64,000 bases of DNA from Coprinellus micaceus. Lineage: Eukaryota; Basidiomycota; Agaricomycetes; Agaricales; Psathyrellaceae. The notes below the pieces were generated by a model. It searched no databases and had not been told where the DNA came from. It saw only the letters and a list, made by a program, of their open reading frames with translations. Location of the stretch: contig OX596343.1 of assembly GCA_951394405.1 (NCBI GenBank), forward strand, positions 868,001 to 932,000. The letters run 5' to 3'. Position numbers and translations under genes: made by a program. This document shows, piece by piece, positions 41,981 to 52,485 of the stretch. Each line of letters starts with the position of its first letter. The stretch's first letter is position 1.

Positions 41981-44539
41981 CACCTCAGTCACATGGCTGA
42001 ACCCCCTTTGCAAGGGGGTGAATTTTGCTCAGCCGCCCCCCTTTGAAGTAGGGTCAGCCATAGGCCCAGCCATGCCCGTTCAGCCGTTGGTTGCGGCAGG
42101 CTGGCGCTGGCTGGGAAAAATATCAAATGGCTGAGCCAAAGAAGCCATTGTTCAGCCATTGTCAGCCATATCTGTGAGAGCTCAGCCACTTCCAGCCATG
42201 GCCAGCCATCTACAGCCATTATCAAAAATGGCTGAGCCATTTGGACAAAAGGCTGGGCCATTGTATGGAATGGCTGAGCCATTACATCAAGTGGCTGAGC
42301 CATTACATCAGATGGCTGAGCCGTTATGCTGAAGGGCTGTGCCATGATACAAAATGGCTGGGCCATGTGTGTCACACTTTGTCACACCTCTGTCACACAT
42401 CCAAAGAAAATTGTCACACTCTGTCACACCAACCATTCTGCCTAAATGAAGTAGTTTCTAAAAATAGCACTATGATGTCATTGGATCTAGATTGGTTCCT
42501 GAAACAATGACATCATGATCTCCAGGAACAGGAACCTGATGTGATGTCATGCAAATCATGATGTCACACTCATTTAGATAAGATGTAAAGTACTGATAGC
42601 AAGATATCTCCCTCAATAATGGTCAGATAAGGGTGTGTAGGGTATCATTGGAAAGGTAGTGATTAGCTCTGTCTGACTATACATGTCTAAACTTGATGGT
42701 CTTTGTCAATTGTCATGAATTGGCCAAATCATATAATCTCAACCACTAAGTGTGTCTGAACATGGTTTTATGTGATCTTGGACAGAGCCTACAGAACTTG
42801 ATAGTCAAATTGGTTTCACAAGCAGTCAAAGGAGCCCAAATACTTTCTTTTTATCCATACAGCATGCCACAGAGGGAGAGTATATGGCAATAACAAACAG
42901 ATCTTTGCACAGTCTCCAAATCCTTATTCAGAGTGCAGCTTCAGTCTGTAGAGAGGTTTAGATGCTTAAGAACATAGTGGATACTCCTCAAAGCAGCATA
43001 TCAGTCTTGATATGTACAATTACCCCAGAATGGTACTGTCATTGACCAATTCGCACAAACACAAAAATTATGTATGTTTGCCCTATTGTGGTGGCTGTGA
43101 CATTTCCCACACTTCCTAAATAGGCAAGTTGACATTTTATTTGAAATCGCTTTCCAACAAAAAAAGAATCTCACCAAACGGACCACAGGGTCTTGACCTA
43201 TGGCCATAATGGTCAGTTTGTGAGTGTACTTGTGAACCTGCAACCACCTTCACTTTGAACCATAACAAAACCAGTCTTCCTTCCATATCTTTGTTGTTTC
43301 TGGACCGTTTGCCTTCGGGTTTTTTGCTTTCTGATTTTAGTAACAGCTGCCTCACTTGTATGGGTATTAAATTATTTCCCACAGTTAGTAAAGGAGTCAT
43401 ATTCCACATTTACTGCCTGTGCATTGTGAATTTGCAAGCTTTTGGCCAATATCCAACTGTGATTCCCACATTGAGGACATCAAAGCATTTGGATACCAGC
43501 ATTACTACTGCATGGTGCATATCCAACATCAAATCAACCAGAAATTCACTGTTGTGGCCTTCAGACCACCCATTTTATGACCCTGGTTCTGCAAGTGCTC
43601 AATATTTGGTAGATTATGGCTGGTCAAGGACACTATTGATGGTTGTAGCATTTCATTATGCTCCATATATATAATATGAAGGATCTCATGATCAGTAATC
43701 ATTCAAAAATGAGGCCATGCAACCATTGAGATCCAATGAATAGCTCTCATCTGGTCTTCGCACAAGTAATTGCACATTTTAACCATACTTTGAGGCCATG
43801 TAATCACAGGAATTACCGGCTTTGATAGCCCCAATTAAGGGCTTTCAGATGATATCCAGATCATTCTTATCGGAGAAGAACTGGAAGAGTTACAAGGAAA
43901 TTACTCTATTTTGTTGTTATCTAAATGAGTGTGAGGTCATTCAATTAATGATAGCATTGACATGATGGCATCAGATCATGTGCCTGTGCCTGAAGATCAT
44001 GACATCATTTCTATTTTTAGATTTTACAAATAATGTGTGATCATATGTGGCAATACACTGTCACATCATTGTCACACCTGTCACATCATGTCACAAATGT
44101 GACATTGTGACAAAAATGGTTTGCATCACATATGGCTCAGCCATTATCACATATGCCCCAGCCATCATCACCTATGGCCCAGCCATTTTCCCCTATGGCT
44201 CAGCCATTCTGACCTATGGCCCAGCCATTTTTCTCTATGGCTCAGCCATTCTGAAAGTGGCTGGGCCATTTTTTAGAAAACAGTGCAAAATGAAGATTTG
44301 AATTGTGAACACCCCAAGGGGCCTTCAGCCCTGCTCAGCCATTGCCAGCCATACTCAGCCATTCTTGACATGGCACAGCCATTGTCTGACATGGCTCTGC
44401 CAACTACCATCTGGCTGGAGGTGGCACCAGCCATGGCTGAGCCAAAATGGCTGGGCCTATGGCTGACCCTACTTCAAAGGGGGGCGGCTGAGCAAAATTC
44501 ATCCCCTTGCAAAGGGGGTTCAGCCATGTGACTGAGGTG
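41981..44539. mobile_element. 2559-bp non-autonomous TIR element, CACCTCAGTCAC family
   Basis: Ends CACCTCAGTCACATGG and its exact reverse complement; TSD AATAGGT (41974-41980 and 44540-44546). About the outer 90 bp of both ends are near-identical inverted repeats containing the palindrome CCCCCTTTGCAAGGGGG. Inward lies an array of GGCTGAGCCATT-type words (about 42040-42365 on the left, 44140-44470 on the right). A conserved block with CATTTAGATAA (42571 and inverted near 43914-43925) is shared with the element at 59253. The core (42600-43850) is AT-rich with no recognisable transposase, so movement must depend on a protein encoded elsewhere. Confidence 0.85.
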
Positions 44540-45109
44540 AATAGGTTGTTGCAACACCGAGAAATGAGCGCGACTTGAGCGAACGATGGAACCTCCTGCA
44601 CGTTGAGGAATTGTAGACGGGTGAGATTCTTGCACAATGCGACGGCCTCAATGACCCTTGACTCGACCCGGGACAACCAGGGACGGAGATGACGAACACT
44701 ATTGTTGAACACCAGGACCTGGAGGTTGACTGTATTGGATAGCATGTGGACCACAGCGTCGTAATTGTAGATTGGGTGTGAGAAGTACTCGGTGGAATCG
44801 TAGAGAGGGTGGAAGTTGCTGATAGCGAGGTCGATCCGCTTCACCCGTCGGAAAAGAAGCTCTCCGTTAGAGGGGTCCTCTTCAAGGCCACGCTCGGCGA
44901 AAGACTCGAGTTGCTCGTGGGTACGGACAACGAGGTGCTCCCAAGACATCGGCAGAGTGAGTTTGCGGAACAGGCGGTTTGCGAGAGTGCAGCCGACGAC
45001 CACCGCCTGGCGGCCTGGTGGGAGGCAGACGTGATCGTCCGGGAAAACGGAAGGCCAATTGTCAAAATGCGGTCCAACATTGGAGTCGTCGGCGAGAAGG
45101 CGAAAGATA

Positions 45110-45202
45110 CATCTCAGTCACTATGGAACGACCCCCTTGAAGGCCTATTAATTTAGTGTTCCAATGGGGCCTTAAGGGGGTCGTTCCATAGTGACTGAGA
45201 TG
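45110..45202. mobile_element. 93-bp MITE, CATCTCAGTCAC terminus
   Basis: A nearly perfect palindrome: 36-bp arms starting CATCTCAGTCACTATGG, identical except for one inserted base, around a 20-bp loop. The TSD AAAGATA (45103-45109 and 45203-45209) is 7 bp. Termini and the ACCCCCTT segment relate it to the element at 41981, which sits in the same gene. Confidence 0.88.
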
Positions 45203-45397
45203 AAAGATAAGAGAGTAAATCTCATTGGGAAGACGAGCGGACATCGCTGTAGGTGTTAACGGAGCGGTGGGGGAAGAAAGAAGCGCGTGATCGAGTCTGT
45301 GATATATATGAAATGGCAAATACAACGAGTACAGTTGCGATCGAAATCAGCCCCGGCGGGGAGGAGATAGGGAGGGAAAGGGGGAGAGAGGCAGGGT

Positions 45398-46681
45398 TTA
45401 AGCCAAGCGTTGGAATAGCGAACGCCCGGCGTAGTCGTGCTCCAACTGAGTGTCGTCGGTGACGGTTATCCCGTAGCCCCCAAATCCACCTGCTCCTGTC
45501 TTCAACCACCAGTCCTCCATCGAATCCACTGTAAAGAATTTAGAAAGGGACAGACGCAGCACCCAAATACAAAACTGACCGTATATTGTTCTGCCAACGT
45601 GATAACGCGCGACGCCGTAGAGGCGTAAATCGAATCGGCCAGGGTATTCCCTGCAGGATCCGTTGCTCTTCAGGATCCACGCCACGCGTACATAACGTGC
45701 CGCTGGATCCAACCCGGGGCTTGCGAAAGGAATGCGCAGGGAGTGGCCGTCGAACTCGTTCCGTAAGGTGGACGAGCATGAGCCGTACAGTGTACACTCG
45801 TGATCACCGTAACCAGGTATATCATCCAAAGAGGATTCCAGCTTGAACCCAGAGTTGACAAGCGGATCCTTGAGCCAGTGTGCGTACGAAGGGTCGGAAT
45901 TTGGGAAAGCATTAACGACGCCCATGCGCTTGAGGGTGAGGGCCGGATAAAGGATATTGAGATGATTGTCGCCGATAAAGTTCATGAAGATGGTGCATGG
46001 CTGCTCGACGACGGTGGAGAGGGCTGAATCCGCAGATCGGTTCACGAAGACCGTGCAACGCAACTTGTCCTGGGCGGGGATATTTTTGACGAACTCTCCG
46101 AGACGCGACAGAGTGCGACCGAAGGAAGGGTAGCCGAGAATCTTGAATGCGTGGATTGAGGCCAATGCATCTTTCTGGACGTCCTTCTCGAGATGGTAGC
46201 CGGCGGAGAGTAGTTTCTGATTGATATGACTCCACGCCGCTCTGGTGTGAGGAATGTGGAACTCCAAGCGGCGCGACCGAACATCCTGCATTAGGGCGTT
46301 GTGAAGAGAGGGAAAGATGAGGGCGAGGAGGGACGGTCCAGATATGAGGGAGTTGAAACAGCGCAACTCTCGTAGAAGGCGGGTGGGATCTTGAAACCCG
46401 AAGAGGCGGAGGAACGCGTCTATCTGTAGCTGTAGACAGGAAGATGCCACCTCGTTGAAAAGCCGACACAGGAGGCGGATCGGCAGGAGGTCCGTCGGAT
46501 CGCAATATATGAGCGTAGCGATGCGAAGAAGAACCGGCAGGGGTAGCCTCCTGAAAGGAGAATGGTGGAGGGAGTGCGATTGGCCTTCATACCAATGGCG
46601 GGTTAGCGGGATGTCACATACACGGTTATGGGGACGTACCAGAGCGAATGTCGGGGAAATCACACAGGGGGCACGACACAT
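45398..46681 (-). CDS. Diverged member of the GS...DFY family
   Basis: Two exons: 46681-45580 and 45528-45398, separated by a 51-bp intron (GTCAGT...TTACAG) whose removal gives IYVDSMEDWWLKTGAGGFGGYG. The N-terminal helix FRRLPLPVLLRIATLIYCDPTDLLPIRLLCRLF is F-box-like. The region equivalent to the nucleotidyltransferase motif reads ISGPSLLALIF...RLEFHIP, with GS changed to GP and DLD to LEF, so catalysis is unlikely. The family block appears as CTIFMNFIGDNHLNILYPALTLKRMGVVN. Closest relative is 46804-48005. The start may be later than 46681, as the first 40 residues are not matched in the relative. Confidence 0.7.
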   Translation of the reverse strand: MCRAPCVISPTFALVRPHNRVCDIPLTRHWYEGQSHSLHHSPFRRLPLPVLLRIATLIYCDPTDLLPIRLLCRLFNEVASSCLQLQIDAFLRLFGFQDPTRLLRELRCFNSLISGPSLLALIFPSLHNALMQDVRSRRLEFHIPHTRAAWSHINQKLLSAGYHLEKDVQKDALASIHAFKILGYPSFGRTLSRLGEFVKNIPAQDKLRCTVFVNRSADSALSTVVEQPCTIFMNFIGDNHLNILYPALTLKRMGVVNAFPNSDPSYAHWLKDPLVNSGFKLESSLDDIPGYGDHECTLYGSCSSTLRNEFDGHSLRIPFASPGLDPAARYVRVAWILKSNGSCREYPGRFDLRLYGVARYHVGRTIYGQFCIWVLRLSLSKFFTVDSMEDWWLKTGAGGFGGYGITVTDDTQLEHDYAGRSLFQRLA

Positions 46682-46803
46682 TTGTTTGCATGGCGATATC
46701 GATAAATGCAGTAGACAGGGAGAAAGAAATGGTGATGTAGAACGGTGATGTAGAACGATGATGGGACGTTGCTACAAGTGGGTTGCGTAAGCGAATTTAG
46801 AAG

Positions 46804-48005
46804 TCAGCGTAGGTGCAGGAGAAGAATGTCCGCTGAGCCGCTGTAGGATACGCGTTGGAACCTAGGGATAGGCGGCCCATCTATCCTACTCGCTCCATCT
46901 TCATCACCGGTTAACCACCATGCAAAAGAGTCTTCTACATCGCTATGAGCCGACGGGAAATGCGAAAGAGGGGTGAAGACGAACCATACACAGTATCCTG
47001 AACAACATATTGCCCCATGGTGTAGTCCTTCGGTATTGTATCATGGGTGTCCACGGTGGTACTGCACGAAGCGCTGCATTTGAGAGACCATGCAACAAAG
47101 GGAACCGTCAAGGGGCCCTCGTCGGGGGCGTGGTCGTCAAATTTAATGCGATGACCGTAGCGATCACCCAGAGTGCGGGGGATCGATGGGCAAGACGGGA
47201 CGGAGCCGCAGCGGTGCAAGGCGTAGGATGGATTATCGTTAAGCGATCGGAGAATGGTAAAACCGCCAGAGGCGAGGCCGGTGGCGAACCAATCTGACGA
47301 TCGACCAGCGCCCGCGGGTATAGCGTTGGAGTTTGGGAAGATGTTAAGAAGGCCGCGCCGTTGAAGTGTGAGCGAAGGGTAGAGGATGTGGAGGTGCCCA
47401 TCAAACAGGAAGTTCATGAATAGGGTCGAGGGATACTCCAAGATGGAGGGCAACGCCGAGTCAGCGGATACATTAACGACCACGCAGCATTCGACGGGGG
47501 GTGCGTTGGGCTTGCGTAGAATCCACTTCTGAATGGAACGGACGGTGCGGCCGAAAAGAGTATATCCCATGTTGTCCCTCGCATAATGGGTAGCGTATGT
47601 GGTTGGGAGCGAAAGTTGCTGAAATCCAGCTTTTGTGAGCAGGAGACGCGAAACCGAGAGCGCTTGTTGCGTCGAGGGGATGTGAATTTCGATGTGATAT
47701 GCAAAACCGATTGAGGCGAGGGCGTCGTCGGAGTCTTGAAAGAGAAGTTTCAGCAGGGCGGGGCCGGTGACGAGGCCGCCTACGCATCGAAGCAAGCTGA
47801 AGGGGATCCTAGGGTCGTTGAACCCGAAGAATCGCATGAAATCCGAAACCGCCATACCCCATACGCGTCGGTAGAAGTGGGACGCGAATCGGCGGCATAT
47901 GAGGCGAAGCGAAGTTAACGTTTGCGGAGATGGTGCTGCAAAAAGGAGGACACGGGTAAGAACGACGTCGGGCAGGCGCCTGAGAGGGGAATGGAAGAGG
48001 GAATG
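46804..48005 (-). CDS. Diverged member of the GS...DFY family
   Basis: The main exon reads from about 48005 (HSLFHSPLRRLPDVVLTRVLLFAAPSPQTLTSLRLICRRF) to 46985. A 50-bp intron (46935-46984) leads to EDSFAWWLTGDEDGASRIDG and a stop at 46804, matching DSMEDWWLKTGAGG of the neighbour. Motifs: VTGPALLKLLF...HIEIHIP in place of GS...DLDFYCP, and STLFMNFLFDGHLHILYPSLTLQRRGLLN. No ATG is in frame at the left end, so a short first exon upstream is expected, as in 25279 and 26773; one was not placed with confidence. It is in tandem with 45398-46681, probably a local duplication. Confidence 0.65.
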
Positions 48006-49745
48006 GCGATGATCTAGGGGTTCAGCTGGTCATTACAGTGGTAGATGTTTGGGGAAAACGATACCATACGTGTGATATGGGCATAACACATGGTACAAAT
48101 TCGCATGGTGGAACAGATTCAAGTGGGTGAACGCAGAAAGAAAGGGTTTTGGGGATACGATCGGTCACGAGTCTGATTACACCAGGAGCCACATAAAAAG
48201 GAAAAGGATGAGGAAAAAACGTCATTATGGAAGTGAAGATATAATTGAGAAATAATGAATGGGAAAGAATGAGGTTGGGAACAGTGAAAACGAACGAAAA
48301 AGGGTAGGGACAGGGAAGTAGCGAATAGGGAAAAGGAAGAGTGGAAGCAAGGCGGCGCGATGATTTGAAATAAATTACCACAGTCACGTGGGAAAAGAAA
48401 CGTCGAAAGCTTGGCGGAGGAATGGCGGGGTACAAGAACCCGATGCACTTATAAATAAGGCCTCGGAAACATTTACATTTGATGAGGTCTTTGGGTCTGA
48501 GCAATGAACACCGTCCCCGTTCTCTCAAAAACCAAGAGGTCGGCATCGTTCAGGAGCAGGGTAATGGGTTCGAGTTGATTCTGATGGCCATGGCCACAAC
48601 AGCATTGGTATCACTGTAGAACGATGCAAGTATGACCCACTGTAAGTGGGGAGAGTTTGATGTTAGATTGAAAGTAAGTAGGGTATACAAGATACGCACC
48701 TGTAAGTGGGGAGAGTTCAATGGGGACTCACCCACTTACAGTGTGGACTATATACTGTGGAGAACAATAGATAACCTATATGCAGAACAATAAGAAAGAA
48801 CAATAGATGTTCCATAAGTAGAGAACAATAGCAGTGAATGGAGATAACGTGGAGATAAGAGAACAATAAGTGCGAGTATAATGGGAATAATACAAGGTGG
48901 TTGTTGTTCTCTGGAGAACAATAGAAGATAAGTAAAATGTTCAAAATAGAGGTATTCTTTGTAGAGATAGAGTTGACATGAGCATTGTCTTCCAACACAA
49001 AGGCCATCGAGAACCACATCGCAACTGAAAGACTAGAAGTGCAAGCAGGAAAGGCCAAGCCCAATGATGCCTATGTTTCAACACCACTAAGCGCCAAAGG
49101 AGCCCCAACATGAGGTCGCTACTCAAGGAGCCTGGAGGAGGGGGACTTCGCTGCAAAGAATGTGGCTGAGTGCTGCTGAGGACTTTCGGCAGCTATGCTG
49201 TGTGAGAGATGTTTCGCTCTCCGACGCAAAGTTGAACATAAGCCAAACAGTGGTCATCACCACCTTGTCTCTTCGTTCCTTCTACTCGTCACACCCTCCA
49301 TTGACACTGAAGCATGTAAGTGAACTCGCACTCCTTCATTTTGCCAGCAGATGCTCAACATCCCTTTCTTTGTGCATTTGTTACAGTGGTGAACATCCCC
49401 TGCCCCGCTCACTCTTGCTGGTATGTCTTATTAGCTTTGCTGAGAACCTACCCACTGGTTGACAATCTCCCCCTGCTATAGGTCCCACACTTTCCACAGA
49501 GGAGGAAGCGAGGAGAATGGCGGTGATGTGCCCAGGATACATGTGAGTTTCATTCAAGATTTACCTACAACTTCAGCTGACCTATTCCACAGGCTCTCAG
49601 AATCTCGGAATACCTGCTTACCCTACCCTTCCTTTCCAACGTACAAGCCCCCTCTTATGTATTATTGTCCCTTATGTAGCTGTCAATATAACAATTTTTC
49701 CTATGATTTCTTTTTTACTATTATTCATAATGTGAACCCAGAGCG
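48006..49745. other. Intergenic interval
   Basis: No coding region that I can support. It contains repeats of GTAAGTGGGGAGAG near 48648 and 48702 with an inverted CCCACTTACAGTG near 48730, and an A/G-rich stretch at 48750-48960 with repeated AGAACAATAG words. The segment 49100-49600 has a few coding-like bits without a continuous frame. Confidence 0.4.
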
Positions 49746-50094
49746 TTGAGGCCAGGGTCACAGCAGGACAAAAACCACCTGAACCAGAGGTTCGCCTGTG
49801 ACTGGACTTATTTTAGTTGGCCGTGTCAGGAGACACATGTCCGACATGTTTGCATGACCACGTCGACCACATTCAGGTGGGTCCAGTATAGTATTAGGGC
49901 TTAGACTTTCCGTCATCCATGTTTTGGGCCCGATGGTGACACATGTCCACTACATCAGATCAACATTTCGCCAATAACATCACATCGACATTCCAGCATT
50001 TTGGGTGTGTATTGCCTAATAGACATGCGACCACAGACAGACAGTGACACAACCAGTGACGGACAACACAAACTCCCTCATTGAGGTTGTAACA
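49746..50094 (+). repeat. LTR remnant ending GTTGTAACA
   Basis: The last 50 bp (CCAGTGACGGACAACACAAA... to TTGTAACA at 50094) match the end of the LTR at 989-1776. The left part is too diverged to set a boundary. Confidence 0.5.
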
Positions 50095-50341
50095 ATCAGT
50101 GAACTTGAGTCTTGTCCAGTGCTCTCTCATCTATTTGGCTGGGCTTGGCATCACATGTCAAAAAATAAAAAAACCATCATCTTCCATATATTCTGCAGGG
50201 GGCTAGAACAGGAAGCAAATTTCATATATCCCAAGCTCAGTTGCATACAGTGTTGTAATGATATCCCACATGCCTCATCCCACTTGCCCATCCATCTGCC
50301 AAACACTCTCACCCAGGCTTGTCTGTAGACCATGTGGCAGG

Positions 50342-50621
50342 AATAGGGGGATAGTACAACAAATGAAACCGAACTGTGACGACACCAGACTTGCCTAGAA
50401 GATCGCCTGACTAGGAAGCATCTGTAAGTATCCGTGGACCTCTGACGTATCACAGAAGAATGTGCAAGTCCAATACCAGTGCAATGTGCTATTGTCCAAG
50501 GACAAGTAGATGTGTGACTGACCTGAATGACATCCCAGAAGCTATTAGGAATAGGGGGATAGTCCGACTAAGAAGCCAACCAGTGACGGACAACGCAAAC
50601 TCCCTCACCGAGGTCGTAACA
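50342..50621 (+). repeat. LTR 3'-half remnant, same family as 989-1776
   Basis: Continuous similarity to the last ~270 bp of the LTR at 989-1776 (for example CAGACTTGCCTAGAAGATCG and AGCTATTAGGAATAGGGG), ending GTCGTAACA at 50621. A short LTR-like piece also lies just left of it, so the region is a mosaic of LTR fragments. No internal retrotransposon sequence is adjacent. Confidence 0.7.
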
Positions 50622-51839
50622 CCCTGTGTTTTCTGAGGCTGTGCTGAAGTTGCTATCGTCTGCTGTGCCTTGTTCTGCTTGGCAGTGGAGGGGAATACAT
50701 TTTGATTCCATTCAGCTGCAAGCACTTGGCCTGCCTTGCTGTTCCAAATCCCCCATAAATACCAAGTGTCTGCAGAATATTTGATCTTTGTGAAGGGACC
50801 CTCCCCATCATGAGTAAATGAGGAATCAGGGGAGAGGATGATATGGGCCTGGTTTTAATGCTGTCAGAGTGGATAAAAAACTTGTGGGCTGTGAACTGAT
50901 GCTTTGCACAGCATGATTTCCTCAGCCTTAAGGCAGAAAAGAATCTGCACTTGGTGGGACTTGAACTTAGGCACTTTTTGCTTGAAAAATACAGTGATCC
51001 ACCATCCAATGGGACAGTGAAATTGCAAACAGCCTGGCTTTGCCTTGTTGGCAACTATTGGGGCTTTAAAATCACATAGTGATGTTCAAATACACCTATT
51101 CTACTGTATTTCTGTGTTTGAAATCAAGCTTTGGAATTTTGTGACCACAGAGGGGTTTATCGAGGGATTTTGTGTTATCAGTGCTTCCACCGTCCAACAG
51201 GATGTGTGACATCAGTGTGATGCATCCCACCAAATTCACAAGTGCAACTACTAAAATGGGTGATCTTATCATACTCCTTGTCCCTCCCACACACCATTAC
51301 CCACATCCTGGTGGTGTTAGACCAAATTTTGGACAAGAATCTGCTGGTAGTGGGTATGAATATGGGATAGTAATATAATATCTAGCTTCCCACATCTCTG
51401 TAGCTGCCAATGTCTACCTATTGGAATTTGGGAACAAAAACTGACTGTCCTGCTCAGATTCTCAAAGCAAGTGAAGACTGATAATGATACAGAATAGCCT
51501 TGACCATGAACATACACCCCTTATGCAATAGTAGATACTTTCTGAGCATATAGCCCTGGGCCTGTGCCCAGAAAATGTGACTGTCCTGTTGGATGGTGGA
51601 TCACTGTATATTGCGCCTTGGGGAATTGAACTTGGGCACTTGCTTCTTAAAAAGAGCAGCCACCTTGGGGAACTGAACCCTCAACCTGCTGGGTAAAGTC
51701 ACATGGTCTTGAAGAGGGAAAAGCTTGGCACTTTTTCTGCTGGCTGCAAGTTGTTAGTACAAGTACATACCTGAAGCCTTAAGGCCTTGGAATATGTATA
51801 TGGGAGCAATATGGGAGGTAGTTGGGTCTTGTAAGACAG
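50622..51839. repeat. Noncoding repeats with tRNA-like B boxes
   Basis: Three segments carry B-box-like words of tRNA promoters: minus strand near 50950-50975 (AAGTTCAAGTCCC), minus strand near 51610-51635 (AAGTTCAATTCCCC) and minus strand near 51660-51690 (GGGTTCAGTTCCCC). A 28-bp segment at 50991-51018 recurs inverted at 51580-51607 with two mismatches. This suggests tRNA-derived SINE remains; no complete tRNA fold was found. Confidence 0.35.
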
Positions 51840-52068
51840 CCTAATAGCTTCTGGGATGTCACACAGTTCAGTCACACATCTATTGGTCAATAGCATGTTG
51901 CACTGGTATCAGACTTGCACGTTCTTCTATGACACGTCAGGGGTCCACAGATACTCTCGGATGCTTACAAGTTGGTCGATCTTCTTGTCAAGTCCAGCTT
52001 ACAGATGCTTCCTAGTTGGTTGATCTTCTAGGCAAGTCTGGCGTCGTCACACAGTGGGTTCACTACTA
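51840..52068 (-). repeat. Inverted LTR remnant, same family as 989-1776
   Basis: The reverse complement matches the LTR from GTAGTGAACCC through CAGAAGCTATTAGG, including the paired CTAGAAGATC repeats. Opposite in orientation to the copies at 50.0-50.6 kb. Confidence 0.7.
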
Positions 52069-52260
52069 AGGCATGGCACGAGTCCTGCTTACTTGCGGGT
52101 ACTCACAAGTAGATCCGTGGGAATACTTGCCAAAACTCGGACTCGTGAGTCCGAATCACTCGTGGGAAAATACTCATGCAAGTCTGAGTACCGCTTGGTG
52201 GCCGGTGAGTACTTGCACAAGTACTTGATGTAATATAGCACTAGATATTGTCCATAATCT
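52069..52260. repeat. Array of ACTTGC/CAAGTA words
   Basis: Short words ACTTGC, CAAGTACTTG and ACTCGTG occur many times in both orientations within 190 bp, resembling the subterminal repeats of a DNA transposon. No matching opposite end was found. Confidence 0.3.
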
Positions 52261-52485
52261 ACATGGTTTCATCCCTGGCTGCCTCAGAATCATGCCCAAT
52301 AGCCATGTCCTTAGCCTATTTTCAACCGGAAGCCCAGGAGGAAGTGCATGTCAGTTAGGCGTGTCGAAATAACAAATAGAGCCAAACATTGGCCAAATCG
52401 AACGTACAAGTTGCACGTTGAGGTCATGGGCAGCACACCTTTGGGCATTTTAGTTGAGAGAAGGTAGGAGGAAGTTATCATACCT

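Larger units (their letters stand above)
41124..45245 (-). pseudogene. F-box-like gene interrupted by two related elements
   Basis: ATG 45245 starts MSARLPNEIYSLIF, an F-box-like helix. After 45210 the frame is cut by a 93-bp element (45110-45202) and continues as RLLADDSNVGPHFDNWPSV... with VVVGCTLANRLFRKLTLPMSWEHLVV and LRR-like parts (RRVKRIDLAI, NLTRLQFLNVQEV). It is cut again by a 2559-bp element (41981-44539) and resumes ALQLVNIFNDLDEDDDNESD...LTLGFPSLTCLRIGKGDIN, ending at 41124. In both places removing the element plus one 7-bp TSD copy restores the frame exactly (YSLIFRLLADD and CCNNLFALQLVN). As it stands the gene is not translatable as one protein. Confidence 0.75.

Noticed and set aside
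45110..45202. Idea that the 93-bp palindrome in the F-box gene is an introner-type intron
   Set aside because: The ends offer no good GT-donor context, splicing at the available GT/AG would leave 17 extra bases and break the frame, and its 2559-bp relative is far too long for a fungal intron. A MITE with 7-bp TSD explains it better.
48022..48546. 174-codon minus-strand frame rich in Phe, Ser and Leu
   Set aside because: It lies in A/G-rich noncoding DNA, has no homology to neighbours and no domain; the hydrophobic look comes from base composition.
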